The notes below the pieces were generated by a model. That model had not been told where the DNA came from. It was given only the letters and a program-made list of their open reading frames with translations, and did not search any database. Below, piece by piece: positions 35,003 to 43,644 of a stretch of DNA of 45,593 nucleotides (positions are counted from its first letter, which is position 1; every line of letters starts with the position of its first letter). The stretch lies in NCBI GenBank assembly GCA_023665555.1, contig JAMPDR010000009.1, forward strand, positions 1 to 45,593, read 5' to 3'. The DNA is from Ruminococcus sp. (lineage in GTDB: Bacteria > Bacillota > Clostridia > Oscillospirales > Acutalibacteraceae). Made by a program: the position numbers and the translations under genes.

Positions 35003-35112
35003 TTCTTGTGCATACTGCCTTGAAGTTTCATTTAAATGTGGTGAAATTGCACAAATTTTAAGTTCGTTTTCCGTCAACATTTAGGCTTGCAAACAAAATG
35101 AATCTTAACCGC

Positions 35113-35140
35113 TTGACGTAGTTTTGTTTTGTGGTATAAT
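35113..35140 (+). promoter_or_regulatory. Promoter of the HPr gene
   Basis: TTGACG at 35113-35118, 16 bases, and a perfect TATAAT at 35135-35140, some 45 bases before the start codon. Confidence 0.75.
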
Positions 35141-35185
35141 AAGCAATATCGAATAAATATATTTTTGTGTGTGGGAGATATAAGT

Positions 35186-35449
35186 ATGTTTGTAAAAGAT
35201 GTTAAAGTTCAGAATCAGGTAGGACTTCATGCTCGTCCTGCAACATTTTTCATTCAGAAAGCTAATGAATTCAAGTCATCAATCTGGGTTGAAAAAGAAG
35301 AAAGACGAGTAAATGCTAAGAGCCTTCTCGGTGTGCTGTCGCTCGGTATCATGGGCGGAACAGATATCCGTATCATTGCAGGCGGTCCTGATGAAGAAAC
35401 AGCAGTAGAGGAACTTGTAAAGCTTGTTGAATCAGGCTTTGCTGATTAA
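35186..35449 (+). CDS. ptsH: Phosphocarrier protein HPr
   Basis: The 87-residue protein carries phosphate from enzyme I to sugar permeases and, when phosphorylated on serine, acts in catabolite control. The active-site histidine lies in QVGLHARPATFF at residue 15. The regulatory serine region reads RRVNAKSLLGVLSLGI. ATG 35186 follows GGGAG. The gene is alone, with a promoter and a terminator; no ptsI lies nearby. A Crh-type copy would lack the histidine, so HPr is preferred. Confidence 0.92.
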   Translation: MFVKDVKVQNQVGLHARPATFFIQKANEFKSSIWVEKEERRVNAKSLLGVLSLGIMGGTDIRIIAGGPDEETAVEELVKLVESGFAD

Positions 35450-35465
35450 TCGAATCTTGTTCTCT

Positions 35466-35505
35466 GAGCACATCGTTAAATGCGATGTGCTTTGTTGTTT
35501 TTTAT
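35466..35505 (+). terminator. Intrinsic terminator after the HPr gene
   Basis: GAGCACATCG pairs with CGATGTGCT and is followed by TTGTTGTTTTTT. Confidence 0.8.
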
Positions 35506-35551
35506 TGCTTTTTATAAATGATAGCAATTTATAAGCTTTGGGTCAGCGTAA

Positions 35552-35776
35552 AAGAATGAGGAATTAGGAATTAGGAGTGAGGAACGAAGGTCGCGGGTAA
35601 GCGACTGCCTGCGTCAGCTTTTCAACCGCAAAGATAAATAGTAACTATTTTATAGATTATTATAATAAATATCTAACCGAAGAATCTCGTTGTTTTTTCG
35701 CGGCTAAATGATAAAAAATTGTTGCCATTTTCCTCGCGACCATAACTCCTAATTCCTCACTCCTAATTCCTAATTA
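35552..35776. repeat. Family B inverted-repeat element
   Basis: Left end AGAATGAGGAATTAGG with AGGAGTGAGGAACGAAGG; right end CGCGACCATAACTCC with CTAATTCCTAATTA. The interior ACCGCAAAGATAAATAG and TTATAGATTATTATAATAAA matches the copies at 9411 and 45431. It contains no gene. Confidence 0.75.
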
Positions 35777-35832
35777 AGCAAGGCTTTGACTCAAATCAAC
35801 AGGTTAATCTGAATATATTGGGAGGGAATGAG

Positions 35833-36369
35833 TTGAGATACGTAATCGTTGCAGCTGCAAGTCAAAAACTGTCAGGCACAATTGAAAAGATTCTCAGTCA
35901 AGGGCATATTGCCGTTGAACAGTTTTGCAAAAGCGGCAGCGAGGTCATGGCTATCCAATCAGATATTGATAACGCGGTGCTCATTTGCGGTCCGCTTAAA
36001 GATATTCCCTCAATCTATCTTGCAAAAGAAATACCCGATAGCTGGGACATGATTTTGCTTTTATCGTCAAATCAGCCGTTCCCTTATTATGTCAGCAACA
36101 TCACACCAATCAATCTGCCTGTTAATCGGTTGGAATTTGTTGAAACGGTGCGCTCTGTGGCAGAGGAAACATCTCAGGTGTTTGCTGCAAAAACAACAGC
36201 AAAAAAGGTACGCTCGGCGGAGGACACCGAAATCATTGAAAGTGCCAAGCGTAAAATCATGAGCAGCAGAGGACTTTCTGAGAGCGATGCGCACAAGTTG
36301 CTTCAGCGATACAGTATGAATCTCGGCATAAGCCTTGTTGAGTCGGCAGGAAGATTTGTTAGTGAGTAA
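35833..36369 (+). CDS. ANTAR-domain RNA-binding response-regulator-like protein
   Basis: The 178 residues start at TTG 35833, seven bases after GGGAGGG. Residues 1-115 resemble a receiver fold (RYVIVAAASQKLSGTIEKIL) but lack a clear phosphorylatable aspartate pocket. The C terminus is an ANTAR domain (ESAKRKIMSSRGLSESDAHK, then LLQRYSMNLG). ANTAR proteins bind paired hexaloop hairpins in mRNA leaders and prevent termination, often of nitrogen genes. No target hairpin pair or glnA is visible nearby. Confidence 0.85.
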   Translation: MRYVIVAAASQKLSGTIEKILSQGHIAVEQFCKSGSEVMAIQSDIDNAVLICGPLKDIPSIYLAKEIPDSWDMILLLSSNQPFPYYVSNITPINLPVNRLEFVETVRSVAEETSQVFAAKTTAKKVRSAEDTEIIESAKRKIMSSRGLSESDAHKLLQRYSMNLGISLVESAGRFVSE

Positions 36370-36377
36370 GATTTATT

Positions 36378-37020
36378 TAATGCTTAATTCGTAATGCGTA
36401 ATGCGTAATTGCGGGGAAGGTTGTGCCTGTCGGAAGATATCGTCCGCAGAGGAAGAAATCCAAATGATTGTACATTTTGGAAATAAATATACATCTTCGT
36501 ATGGCCGCCGCTTGCTGCGTCCGAAAACCTTGCCTATTGTGTACGTTTAAATTAAAATGTACAACCATGTAGGGTCGATCCCATGTGGTCGACCGAGAAC
36601 AGCACTAACAAAATGCATTATATTAATATAGATATATCATTTGAAATCCGCAGGCGGACGCAGCAAGCGGCGTCCCTACAGTGTCAACCTCATGCTTTCA
36701 ACTTAAATTCAGTACAAGCGGTAAGATTTCAGGTCGCCCACACGGGGAGTTTCTCGGCTGTCGCCTCGGTTGGTGCTTTTGGACTGCATCCAAAGGTGTC
36801 CACTTGACACCCGCACCCCTACGAGATTGTATATTATTCCTATGCGGACTGTATCTTACCTTATGTATAATCTTCCCCGCAATATGAGCCGTGCGCAAGC
36901 ACCTGCGGACTGAATCTTACGATAATCACAATCTTCCCCGCATCATAGCCGTACGCAAGCACCTGCGGACTGAATCTTACGATAATCACAATCTTCCCCG
37001 CATCATAGCCGTACGCAAGT
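36378..37020. repeat. Composite family A element with a 60-base tandem repeat at its right end
   Basis: The left end (TTAATTCGTAATGCGTAATG through TCCGCAGAGGAAG) matches family A. Inner modules GGACGCAGCAAGCGGCGTCC and CCCATGTGGTCGAC recur at 41260-41420. The right end is three head-to-tail units of exactly 60 bases: 36841-36900 (diverged), 36901-36960 and 36961-37020 (identical but for the last base). No gene is supported within. Confidence 0.7.
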
Positions 37021-37051
37021 ACCATTTATTCAAAAAAATGTTATAAGTTGC

Positions 37052-37123
37052 TTGACAAGTTCGAGGAACCGTTATATCATATAAAGTAAGAATTTTATTA
37101 GGTGATACCATAAAGGTATCATC
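37052..37123 (+). promoter_or_regulatory. Promoter and leader hairpin of ilvE
   Basis: TTGACA at 37052-37057 and TATCAT at 37075-37080 with a 17-base spacer. The leader contains a GATACC/GGTATC hairpin (37102-37118). No T-box sequence or terminator was found, so the hairpin's role is open. Confidence 0.55.
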
Positions 37124-37155
37124 CATAATTTAATAACAGAAAGAAGTGTCTTAAA

Positions 37156-38226
37156 ATGGAAATCAAAATCACAAAGACAACAACACCGAAAGAAAAGCCG
37201 GCAAAAGGTCAGGCTCTCGGCTTCGGTCATATCTTCACTGACCACATGTTTATCATGAATTATACCGAGGGTAAGGGTTGGCATGATGCAAGAATCGTTC
37301 CTTACGGTGACATTTCAATCGCACCGAGCGCAATGGTTTTCCATTACGGTCAGGAAATGTTTGAGGGTCTTAAGGCTTACAAGGGTGACGACGGTAAGGT
37401 TTATCTTTTCCGCCCCGATATGAACGCAAAGAGAACCAATCAGACAAACGAAAGACTTTGTATTCCGCAGGTTGACGAAAACGACTATGTTGAAGCTGTT
37501 AAGGCTCTCGTTGACGTTGACAGAGATTGGGTGCCGACAGACCCGGGTACATCGCTTTACATTCGTCCGTTCATCATCGCAACAGATGAATTCCTCGGAG
37601 TTGCTCCGTCAAAGACATATTTGTTCATGATTATTCTTTCACCGTCAGGCGCTTATTATGAAAGCGGACTTGAACCTGTTGGAATTTGGATTGAAGATGA
37701 ATATGTTCGCGCAGTAAAAGGCGGCATGGGTTTTGCAAAAACAGGCGGTAACTATGCAGCAAGCCTTATCGCACAGGTAAAAGCACATGACAGCGGTTAT
37801 GCACAGGTTCTCTGGCTTGACGGTGTTGAAAGAAAATATATCGAAGAAGTTGGCTCAATGAACATCTTCTTCAAAATCGCAGGCAAGGTTGTCACTCCGA
37901 TGCTCAACGGCAGCATTCTTCCGGGTATCACACGTAACTCAATCATCCACGTTTGCAAGGATTGGGGCTATGAGGTTGAGGAAAGAAAAGTATCTGTTGA
38001 AGAACTTGTTGCAGCTGCAAAAGACGGCTCACTTGAAGAAGTTTTCGGAACAGGTACAGCAGCAGTTGTTTCACCCGTTAACAAGCTTCGCTATGTTGAT
38101 GATGTTATGAACATCGGCGACGGCGGAATCGGTGAACTTACACAGAAACTCTATGATGAACTCACAGGCATCCAGTGGGGCAAGAAAGACGATCCGTACG
38201 GCTGGAGAGTAACAGTAGGCGAATGA
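37156..38226 (+). CDS. ilvE: Branched-chain amino acid aminotransferase
   Basis: IlvE swaps amino groups between glutamate and the keto acids of valine, leucine and isoleucine, using PLP in the cytoplasm. The 356 residues match the long (eukaryote-like) class II group: [20 protein letters not shown] near the start, the PLP lysine in [20 protein letters not shown], then [20 protein letters not shown] and [14 protein letters not shown]. The start follows AGAAAGAAG. It is alone rather than in an ilv operon. Codon use is biased to highly expressed codons. Confidence 0.95.
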   Translation: MEIKITKTTTPKEKPAKGQALGFGHIFTDHMFIMNYTEGKGWHDARIVPYGDISIAPSAMVFHYGQEMFEGLKAYKGDDGKVYLFRPDMNAKRTNQTNERLCIPQVDENDYVEAVKALVDVDRDWVPTDPGTSLYIRPFIIATDEFLGVAPSKTYLFMIILSPSGAYYESGLEPVGIWIEDEYVRAVKGGMGFAKTGGNYAASLIAQVKAHDSGYAQVLWLDGVERKYIEEVGSMNIFFKIAGKVVTPMLNGSILPGITRNSIIHVCKDWGYEVEERKVSVEELVAAAKDGSLEEVFGTGTAAVVSPVNKLRYVDDVMNIGDGGIGELTQKLYDELTGIQWGKKDDPYGWRVTVGE

Positions 38227-38277
38227 TTCATTTATTATTTTCTTTTGAAAAAGGAAATAATAGCTATAGCTTACTTG

Positions 38278-38336
38278 GTGCTTGCCCACGGGTATGATGC
38301 GGGGAAGGTAAGTGCAGAATGTAAGCTATCACCCGC
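38278..38336. repeat. Degenerate family A fragment
   Basis: GGTGCTTGCCCACGGGTATG, ATGCGGGGAAGGTAAGTGC and following bases match the reverse of the 60-base unit at 36901 with many changes. It lies between ilvE and its terminator. Confidence 0.4.
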
Positions 38337-38345
38337 ATTGAAAAA

Positions 38346-38382
38346 AGATAATCCACCTCATTTTTCGTGAGGTGGATTTTTG
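38346..38382. terminator. Terminator shared by ilvE and the convergent HAAS gene
   Basis: AATCCACCTCA pairs with TGAGGTGGATT, with TTTT to the right and a T-rich tract when read on the minus strand (TTATCTTTTTTC). Confidence 0.75.
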
Positions 38383-39873
38383 CTATCTCGATGTGTTATT
38401 ACTGATATACTCTGACAGTTTGTAATTAATGTATTCTTTAATTGTAAAACCTGTATCCTCAAGTTCTTCATTTTTGATTGATTCATATTGTATCAGCTTG
38501 TCATCTTCAAAAATAAAACCAAAGCCAAACCAATCTTCTCCAATTAAACCGTTTACAACATAAACGTATTTCTCAACCGGTTTTACTGAAAAATACTCAA
38601 CCGTTACAGATGTCAAAATAGCATCAGATTTTTCAAATTTCTTTAGGACATCACTTTTTTTGTCGCCTTTTTTTAAAGACGAAAAAACATCGTCAGCATA
38701 TTGAATTTTATTGTCAGGGAGAATCCATCGACTTGATAAACTGTCAGGAAAACTTGCGTGCTTATATTTTATTGTATCATCTTTATTATTTTCTTTGGAA
38801 ATTACTATGTAGTGATCTATATATTTGATGTCTTTTAATGAGTTTACATAAACCACAGCGTTGTTTTTGCTTTGTATGATTTCAAAGTCATAATCATAGT
38901 AATCTCCATTTGCTTCATTTTTTTGAGCATTATAAAGTTCGTCATACATAACAAAGCCTTCAGCACGAAGAAATTCGTCTGCCATTGAAAATGTTGTGTA
39001 TTGAGTTATTCGCTCAAATGCTTTTCTTAAATGTTTTCTGTCGATTTTATCGTGTATTTCTGACTCGATTTCACAAAATGTAAGGCTGTAATCAGATGCT
39101 GTATAAAGCTTGTAATTTTCAGACATAAGATTGATACTAAGTATGCAGGTGCATACTGAAGTAACAGCAAAAGCAGCAACTGCAAGGTAATAAGCCTTTT
39201 CATTAAATTTTATCTTCAAGATACGTTTCGGTTTGTTGTGATCGATTTTTCTGAATAGGTAAACACATGTGGCAAAAATAGATATCTTAATGATAAAAGC
39301 GAGAAGAGCCGTAAAAGTAGATGTGATATATATTGTTTTTTCACTGAATAACCCAATGATATATTTTATGCTTTCAGTAAGAGTAAACCCAACAGGTTTG
39401 AATAAGCTTTCATGCGGCAAGACAATAAGCATGAGCAAGGTGGTACTGATTGCAAGCAGAGTGTATTTTCGTCTGAACTTATAAGCGACTGCGATGATAC
39501 TTGTGAGTGCGACTGCATATAACGTGCCGACAAAAATCCAATCGATAGTGCCGAAAGATGTTACATAGTAAAAATACTCACTTTTCCAAATCAATATATG
39601 AATCAGCATAAAAACAACTGCGAAAATTATAACATGGCTTTTCTTTTCACCGTAAATCTTATTGAACTGTTCACGCACTTTTTCGCCGTCGCCCATTTCT
39701 GCAACAGATTTTTTGTAACTCTCTTTTTCGGAATAGCCGATTTCCATATAGTGTTCGGCTTTGTCCATAATGTGGCATTTCAACTCGTCTGACAGCTTTT
39801 TGTGTCGCTTTTCCGATATTGTTGTCGGTACTGCCTTTTCAAGATATTCAGAAACAAATTCAGGTAGCTGCAT
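38383..39873 (-). CDS. HAAS-domain membrane protein with large extracytoplasmic region
   Basis: The protein has 496 residues. ATG 39873 follows GGAGGTG; a GTG at 39882 is less likely. Residues 1-80 form the helical HAAS/DUF1700-type domain (EYLEKAVPTTISEKRHKKLS, ELKCHIMDKAEHYMEIGYSE) that often accompanies PadR regulators. Five or six transmembrane helices follow (about residues 84-260), then a 235-residue soluble domain rich in D, K and Y. It overlaps the padR gene by 14 bases. Such pairs respond to envelope stress or antibiotics in Firmicutes; the exact role here is unknown. Confidence 0.8.
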   Translation of the reverse strand: MQLPEFVSEYLEKAVPTTISEKRHKKLSDELKCHIMDKAEHYMEIGYSEKESYKKSVAEMGDGEKVREQFNKIYGEKKSHVIIFAVVFMLIHILIWKSEYFYYVTSFGTIDWIFVGTLYAVALTSIIAVAYKFRRKYTLLAISTTLLMLIVLPHESLFKPVGFTLTESIKYIIGLFSEKTIYITSTFTALLAFIIKISIFATCVYLFRKIDHNKPKRILKIKFNEKAYYLAVAAFAVTSVCTCILSINLMSENYKLYTASDYSLTFCEIESEIHDKIDRKHLRKAFERITQYTTFSMADEFLRAEGFVMYDELYNAQKNEANGDYYDYDFEIIQSKNNAVVYVNSLKDIKYIDHYIVISKENNKDDTIKYKHASFPDSLSSRWILPDNKIQYADDVFSSLKKGDKKSDVLKKFEKSDAILTSVTVEYFSVKPVEKYVYVVNGLIGEDWFGFGFIFEDDKLIQYESIKNEELEDTGFTIKEYINYKLSEYISNNTSR

Positions 39874-40207
39874 GGGAAACACCTCCGGAAAGGACTTTGT
39901 TGACAGCGTCTGAATAAGAAGTCCATTCCTCCTTACTTTGATCGAGCAGCTTAAGTCCTTTTTTTGTTATATGATAATATTTTCTCTTTCTTGCAGAATC
40001 GGTTTCTTCCCAGTATGATTTGAGATAACCGTCTTTTTCAAAGGTATGCAGAATCGGATAAAGCGTACCTTCCTTGAACGAGAAAACGAACTCTGATTTG
40101 ATTTCAATTTCTTTGATGATTTGATAGCCATACTTGTCACCCTCAGCAATAACTGATAGAACGAGAAGTGAACTGCTGCCTTTTGAAAGTTCTTTTTTAA
40201 TGTTCAT
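39860..40207 (-). CDS. PadR-family transcriptional regulator
   Basis: A 115-residue winged-helix repressor: SSSLLVLSVIAEGDKYGYQI, then FKEGTLYPILHTFEKDGYLK and ARKRKYYHITKKGLKLL, all PadR signatures. The ATG follows AGGAGC. The gene precedes and overlaps the HAAS-domain gene and most likely represses the pair through the inverted repeat at 40249-40269. Confidence 0.93.
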   Translation of the reverse strand: MNIKKELSKGSSSLLVLSVIAEGDKYGYQIIKEIEIKSEFVFSFKEGTLYPILHTFEKDGYLKSYWEETDSARKRKYYHITKKGLKLLDQSKEEWTSYSDAVNKVLSGGVSHAAT

Positions 40208-40248
40208 AATAGTTTGCTCCTTTTTTTAAAACCTTACATAGAAACTTA

Positions 40249-40300
40249 ATGCATTGATATTCTATGCATATAAAATATCATTTTAAAACGCACTTGTCAA
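40249..40300 (-). promoter_or_regulatory. Promoter and inverted-repeat operator of the padR operon
   Basis: On the minus strand TTGACA (40295-40300) and TATTTT (40272-40277) are 17 bases apart. ATGCAT occurs twice at 40249-40254 and 40264-40269, nine bases apart, at the likely RNA start. PadR sites are typically ATG(C/T)-spacer-(G/A)CAT, which fits. Confidence 0.6.
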
Positions 40301-40535
40301 TAGGATGAAGTAATTTTTTGTTTTTTTGTGCAGAAAAAACGGTTTAATGATGTGCAATGGGTAAATATTATTTTGATTTCTCCTTTCGGATATATTTACA
40401 TTAATTTAATTTGAAAAACATTTGACACAATGTCACAAAAGTGATATTATGTAATATGAATAAAGATAGATTATTTTGCTCGCATTTAACACAAGAGTTC
40501 TTTCAGCTGTTCGGCGGCTTATGAGGTGATTATAT

Positions 40536-41141
40536 ATGGCAACACAAAAAGAATACAGTTGCGTAAAAAAAACAAAGAAAGCATTTGAAATGAGCCTTGT
40601 TTCAATTGCGAAAGAAGTACCGCTCAACAAGATAAGCGTTAAGCAAATTTGTGAGCGTGCAGAACTGAGCCGAAATGCGTTTTATTTTCACTATTCGGAC
40701 ATAAACGCACTCATTCAGGATATCGAGGATAATATGATCAATGAAATCACAGCCATGTTCGGCGAATTTCGCGAAATCGGCTATCCAGACAACATTCTGA
40801 CGATTATACAAAATCTCACTGATTACCTTATCGGGAGAAGAGAAACAACTCTTATGCTGCTTGACTCAACCTATTCAACGTCATTCACAAAGCGATTCAA
40901 CGCAGCGTTCAGCAATTTCTTTTTTGAATATTTCAAGCAGTATCACAAAACCGAGTCAAGGGGAACTTACGATTGCTTTTACAACTATGTTTCAAGTGGA
41001 TATTGCGGAATGCTTTCAAACTGGCTTCACGACCCCGGTGATATATCAAGGCGGCATTTTATCAGATTGGCATACACCTTTGCAGGGCGCATGCTGATAA
41101 CCGACAAGTCACAGAACATTTTCAGCGGAAAACACGAATAA
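40536..41141 (+). CDS. TetR/AcrR-family regulator
   Basis: A 201-residue regulator. The N-terminal helix-turn-helix reads SVKQICERAELSRNAFYFHY at about residues 35-54, typical of TetR. The C-terminal part (about 60-195) is the helical ligand domain with an LLDSTYSTSFTKRF stretch. The start follows GAGGTGAT. It has its own terminator and lies upstream, and on the opposite strand, of a fatty-acid-like gene pair, so it could control acyl metabolism; the evidence is only proximity. Confidence 0.87.
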   Translation: MATQKEYSCVKKTKKAFEMSLVSIAKEVPLNKISVKQICERAELSRNAFYFHYSDINALIQDIEDNMINEITAMFGEFREIGYPDNILTIIQNLTDYLIGRRETTLMLLDSTYSTSFTKRFNAAFSNFFFEYFKQYHKTESRGTYDCFYNYVSSGYCGMLSNWLHDPGDISRRHFIRLAYTFAGRMLITDKSQNIFSGKHE

Positions 41142-41142
41142 G

Positions 41143-41174
41143 AAAAAATCCTCCTTTCATCGGGAGGATTTTTT
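41143..41174 (+). terminator. Intrinsic terminator after the TetR gene
   Basis: AAAAAATCCTCC pairs with GGAGGATTTTTT around eight bases, with an ideal T-tract. Confidence 0.88.
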
Positions 41175-41176
41175 GC

Positions 41177-41523
41177 TTAATGCGTAATTCGTAATGCGTA
41201 ATTGCGGGGTAGGTTGTGCCTGTCGGAAGATATCTTCCGCAGAGGAAGGCTGATATGATTTCGTAGGGACGCCGCTTGCTGCGTCCGCTGACAGATTAAA
41301 AAATTTGTATATCTATCTTTTATGATATATGTTGTTCATGTCGCCCACATGGAGTTGTACATTTTTAATTTAAATATGTACAATAGGCAAGGTTTTGCGG
41401 ACGCAGCAAGCGGCGTCCCTACGAAGATGTATCTTTAATGTACAATCATTTGGGTTTTTCCCTCTGCGGACTGAATCTTCCAATAGGCACAATCTTCCCC
41501 GCAATATGAGCCGTGTGCAAGCA
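41177..41523. repeat. Family A element
   Basis: Left end TAATGCGTAATTCGTAATGC through TCCGCAGAGGAAGG; right end CTCTGCGGACTGAATCTTCC, CAATCTTCCCCGCAATATGA and CCGTGTGCAAGCAC. The inner GGACGCCGCTTGCTGCGTCC module occurs in both orientations. No gene lies within. Confidence 0.7.
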
Positions 41524-41576
41524 CAAAGCACCAAAACGCTGTAAAATATAAACATGTTTGTCAGAATGTAATGACA

Positions 41577-41606
41577 AAAGCGACTGCCGTTTGACAGTCG
41601 CTTTTG
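41577..41606 (-). terminator. Terminator of the acyltransferase gene
   Basis: AAAAGCGACTG pairs with CAGTCGCTTTT around eight bases. It lies 39 bases beyond the stop at 41645. Confidence 0.7.
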
Positions 41607-41644
41607 CCGTAAGAAAAGATTTATAAGAAAGGGGGAAGAAGAAA

Positions 41645-42613
41645 TCAAGCTTGTTTTAAGCCTTGTTCAGTCATGTTGATTTGTGTCTTTTTGTCAAAGT
41701 TTACCCATGAATGTATGACTGATGGCTCTTCAAAAATTTCGTCAAGTCTTTCAAGGAAAGGAATTGTGTCGCCGAAGTCCAAGGCTCTGTGGTCAAATGC
41801 AATGCAGATGGGAAGAATCTTGCGGATTGCAACCTCTTCCTTGCCGTTAACGTTCACAACGATAGGCTTGCTTTGAACAGCACCAATGCCGAATGCCGTA
41901 ACCTGCGGAGGTACGATATCAAGAAGAGCAATTGCACCGTGCTGGTTGCGATAGGTTGAACCGATGTTGGAAATGGTGACTGTACCTTGTTCGAGGTCTT
42001 TTATTGTAAGCCTTTCGGTTTCAGGAATAGCTTCATATGCTTTCTTTTCCTTGCCGTGAAGATGATCAATTTTGCAGTGACCGAAGTTAGCACCAACAAG
42101 TTTCATGACTGTGCGGAGAATATGACCGCTTTTAAGACCTTTAATTGTGTTGTCAAATGAAACGGAGTACATCGCCTCGGTGAGATTGGTCTTTTTCGCT
42201 CTGCGTCTGACGTCGTCTATGTATGCCGTCATATCTTCAAGGCTTCTTGCGCCGAAATCGCGAAGATTGATTGTCATCATCTCTCCGTTGGGAAGAATGG
42301 TCGGCATTGAAATGTTGATGTTGTCGAATGTGTCAATTTTACCGGTTACGAAATCACGATTGAAATCAAGATGTGAATTCATGATTGGAGCGGCTTTAAG
42401 ACCCTCACAAATAGTTTTGAGCATGAGCGTGTTGATGGTGATTTTATCTTCCTTGGTTCTGCCCTCGTTGAGTTTTTTATATTCTTCAAGGAAAGCGGTC
42501 ACATCAGGCTCGTACATATATGTAACGTGGGGAATTTTGCGCCATGATTCGGTTGTGATGTGTGAAACCATTTTGCGCTGAATTCCGAAGTGTTCTCTTT
42601 TTGTGATTCTCAT
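41645..42613 (-). CDS. Stand-alone 2-oxoacid dehydrogenase-type acyltransferase (E2 catalytic domain)
   Basis: The 322 residues match the chloramphenicol-acetyltransferase-like catalytic domain of E2 enzymes, with NISMPTILPNGEMMTINLRD, GTVTISNIGSTYRNQHGAIA and the catalytic motif CIAFDHRALDFGD. The lipoyl and E1-binding domains are absent, and no E1 or E3 genes adjoin. It starts with RITKREHFGIQRKMVSHITT after GGGAG. The neighbouring acyl-CoA synthetase on the same strand suggests transfer of a CoA-linked acyl group to an unknown acceptor. Confidence 0.85.
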   Translation of the reverse strand: MRITKREHFGIQRKMVSHITTESWRKIPHVTYMYEPDVTAFLEEYKKLNEGRTKEDKITINTLMLKTICEGLKAAPIMNSHLDFNRDFVTGKIDTFDNINISMPTILPNGEMMTINLRDFGARSLEDMTAYIDDVRRRAKKTNLTEAMYSVSFDNTIKGLKSGHILRTVMKLVGANFGHCKIDHLHGKEKKAYEAIPETERLTIKDLEQGTVTISNIGSTYRNQHGAIALLDIVPPQVTAFGIGAVQSKPIVVNVNGKEEVAIRKILPICIAFDHRALDFGDTIPFLERLDEIFEEPSVIHSWVNFDKKTQINMTEQGLKQA

Positions 42614-42821
42614 CAGTATAACTCCCTTTCTCCATGATACTGATTTCAGTGAAATTTATTTTCTGAAAGCTATTAAAATATGTGATAAACGAAAAATCTA
42701 ACACCGTGTCTTAATTTTAATAACATGTTAATGATACAACACTTTTTTCGCAAAGTCCATACACTTTTAATATAATTATTCTTCTGTTAAGCATTGAAAA
42801 ATGTACAACTTGCACATATAA

Positions 42822-42880
42822 GTGAGTGATGATTCACCGATACTTCACAACAAATCAACAGCGAGCGAACATTCACTCAC
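42822..42880. promoter_or_regulatory. Inverted operator-like repeats upstream of the acyltransferase gene
   Basis: GTGAGTGATGATTCACC at 42822-42838 is partly palindromic, and GAACATTCACTCAC at 42867-42880 is its inverted relative (GTGAGTGAATGTTC). This looks like two sites for a dimeric regulator. The rest of 42620-43008 has a small ACTTCAT/ATGAAGT hairpin near 42900 and no gene. Confidence 0.4.
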
Positions 42881-43130
42881 CTAAAAAGCATAAAATGAAA
42901 CTTCATAAAATCATGAAGTTAACGTTTGATATATTTATAACGCAGTTAATTAAAAGCCACTTAAAATAATAATAAATTATATGTTAACAATGTGAAGGGG
43001 AGGTTAATACTTAATGCGTAATTCGTAATTGGGGGGTAGATTGTACTTATCGTAAGTAATAGTCCGCAGAGGAAGGCTCACTTTGTTTGCGGCTGATTTG
43101 TAATCTTTATCTGATAATATCATTCCGTAC

Positions 43131-43256
43131 TTGACAAAGTGATGATAAAAGTATATACTAATAATACAAGAGGGTACTGCGATAAGCGGTTCTCCCAAGA
43201 TTGGATATTAACTAAGTAACACCGCAATTTTGGTCGATGGCGGTGTTACTTAATTT
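43131..43256 (+). ncRNA. Putative antitoxin RNA of a type I toxin-antitoxin pair, with promoter
   Basis: A consensus promoter (TTGACA 43131-43136, 17 bases, TATACT 43154-43159) drives an RNA from about 43166 to a terminator at 43215-43256 (AGTAACACCGC with GCGGTGTTACT). The RNA converges on the toxin gene and shares its terminator, like RatA with txpA in Bacillus. The RNA's 5' part also repeats a piece of the toxin mRNA leader (GGGTACTG and GCGGTTCTCCC). Confidence 0.6.
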
Positions 43257-43286
43257 TTATGCTGATGTTCCGACTTTTTTAAGTCG

Positions 43287-43373
43287 TTACTTTCTGTTAA
43301 AAACTAAGTAGCAAAGTGTGATAAGATTAACAATCATCACTGTAAATGCAATGAGCATTTCAAATGTAACCAT
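43287..43373 (-). CDS. Small hydrophobic toxin (Hol-Tox/TxpA-like), 28 residues
   Basis: The peptide begins MVTFEMLIAFTVMIVNLITL and ends CYLVFNRK: a short head, one transmembrane helix and a basic tail, as in holin-like type I toxins that damage the membrane. The ribosome site AAGGGAGGTGAT lies seven bases before the ATG. A minus-strand promoter (TTGACA at 43484-43489, 17 bases, TATAAC at 43461-43466) gives a long structured leader. It lies within a family A element, opposite the antitoxin RNA. Confidence 0.65.
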   Translation of the reverse strand: MVTFEMLIAFTVMIVNLITLCYLVFNRK

Positions 43374-43644
43374 TGTTTTATCACCTCCCTTGATTGGGAG
43401 AACCGCCTACCGTTATATACAGTACCCGTCAGGACAGCCATTTAACATGACTGTAATTTAGTTATACCATCTTTGTTAGGTTTTGTCAAATAAAAAATCA
43501 TCACACGATTAATCGCGACTTCCCTACGAAGATGTATATTTTATAAAAAAAGCACAATTATTTGATTATCTTCCTCTGCGGACTATTACTTACGATAAGC
43601 ACAATCTACCCCGCAATTACGCATTACGCATTACGCATTACGAA

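Noticed and set aside
37081-37155. T-box or attenuator in the ilvE leader
   Set aside because: No T-box consensus, no specifier loop and no terminator; only a short hairpin is present.
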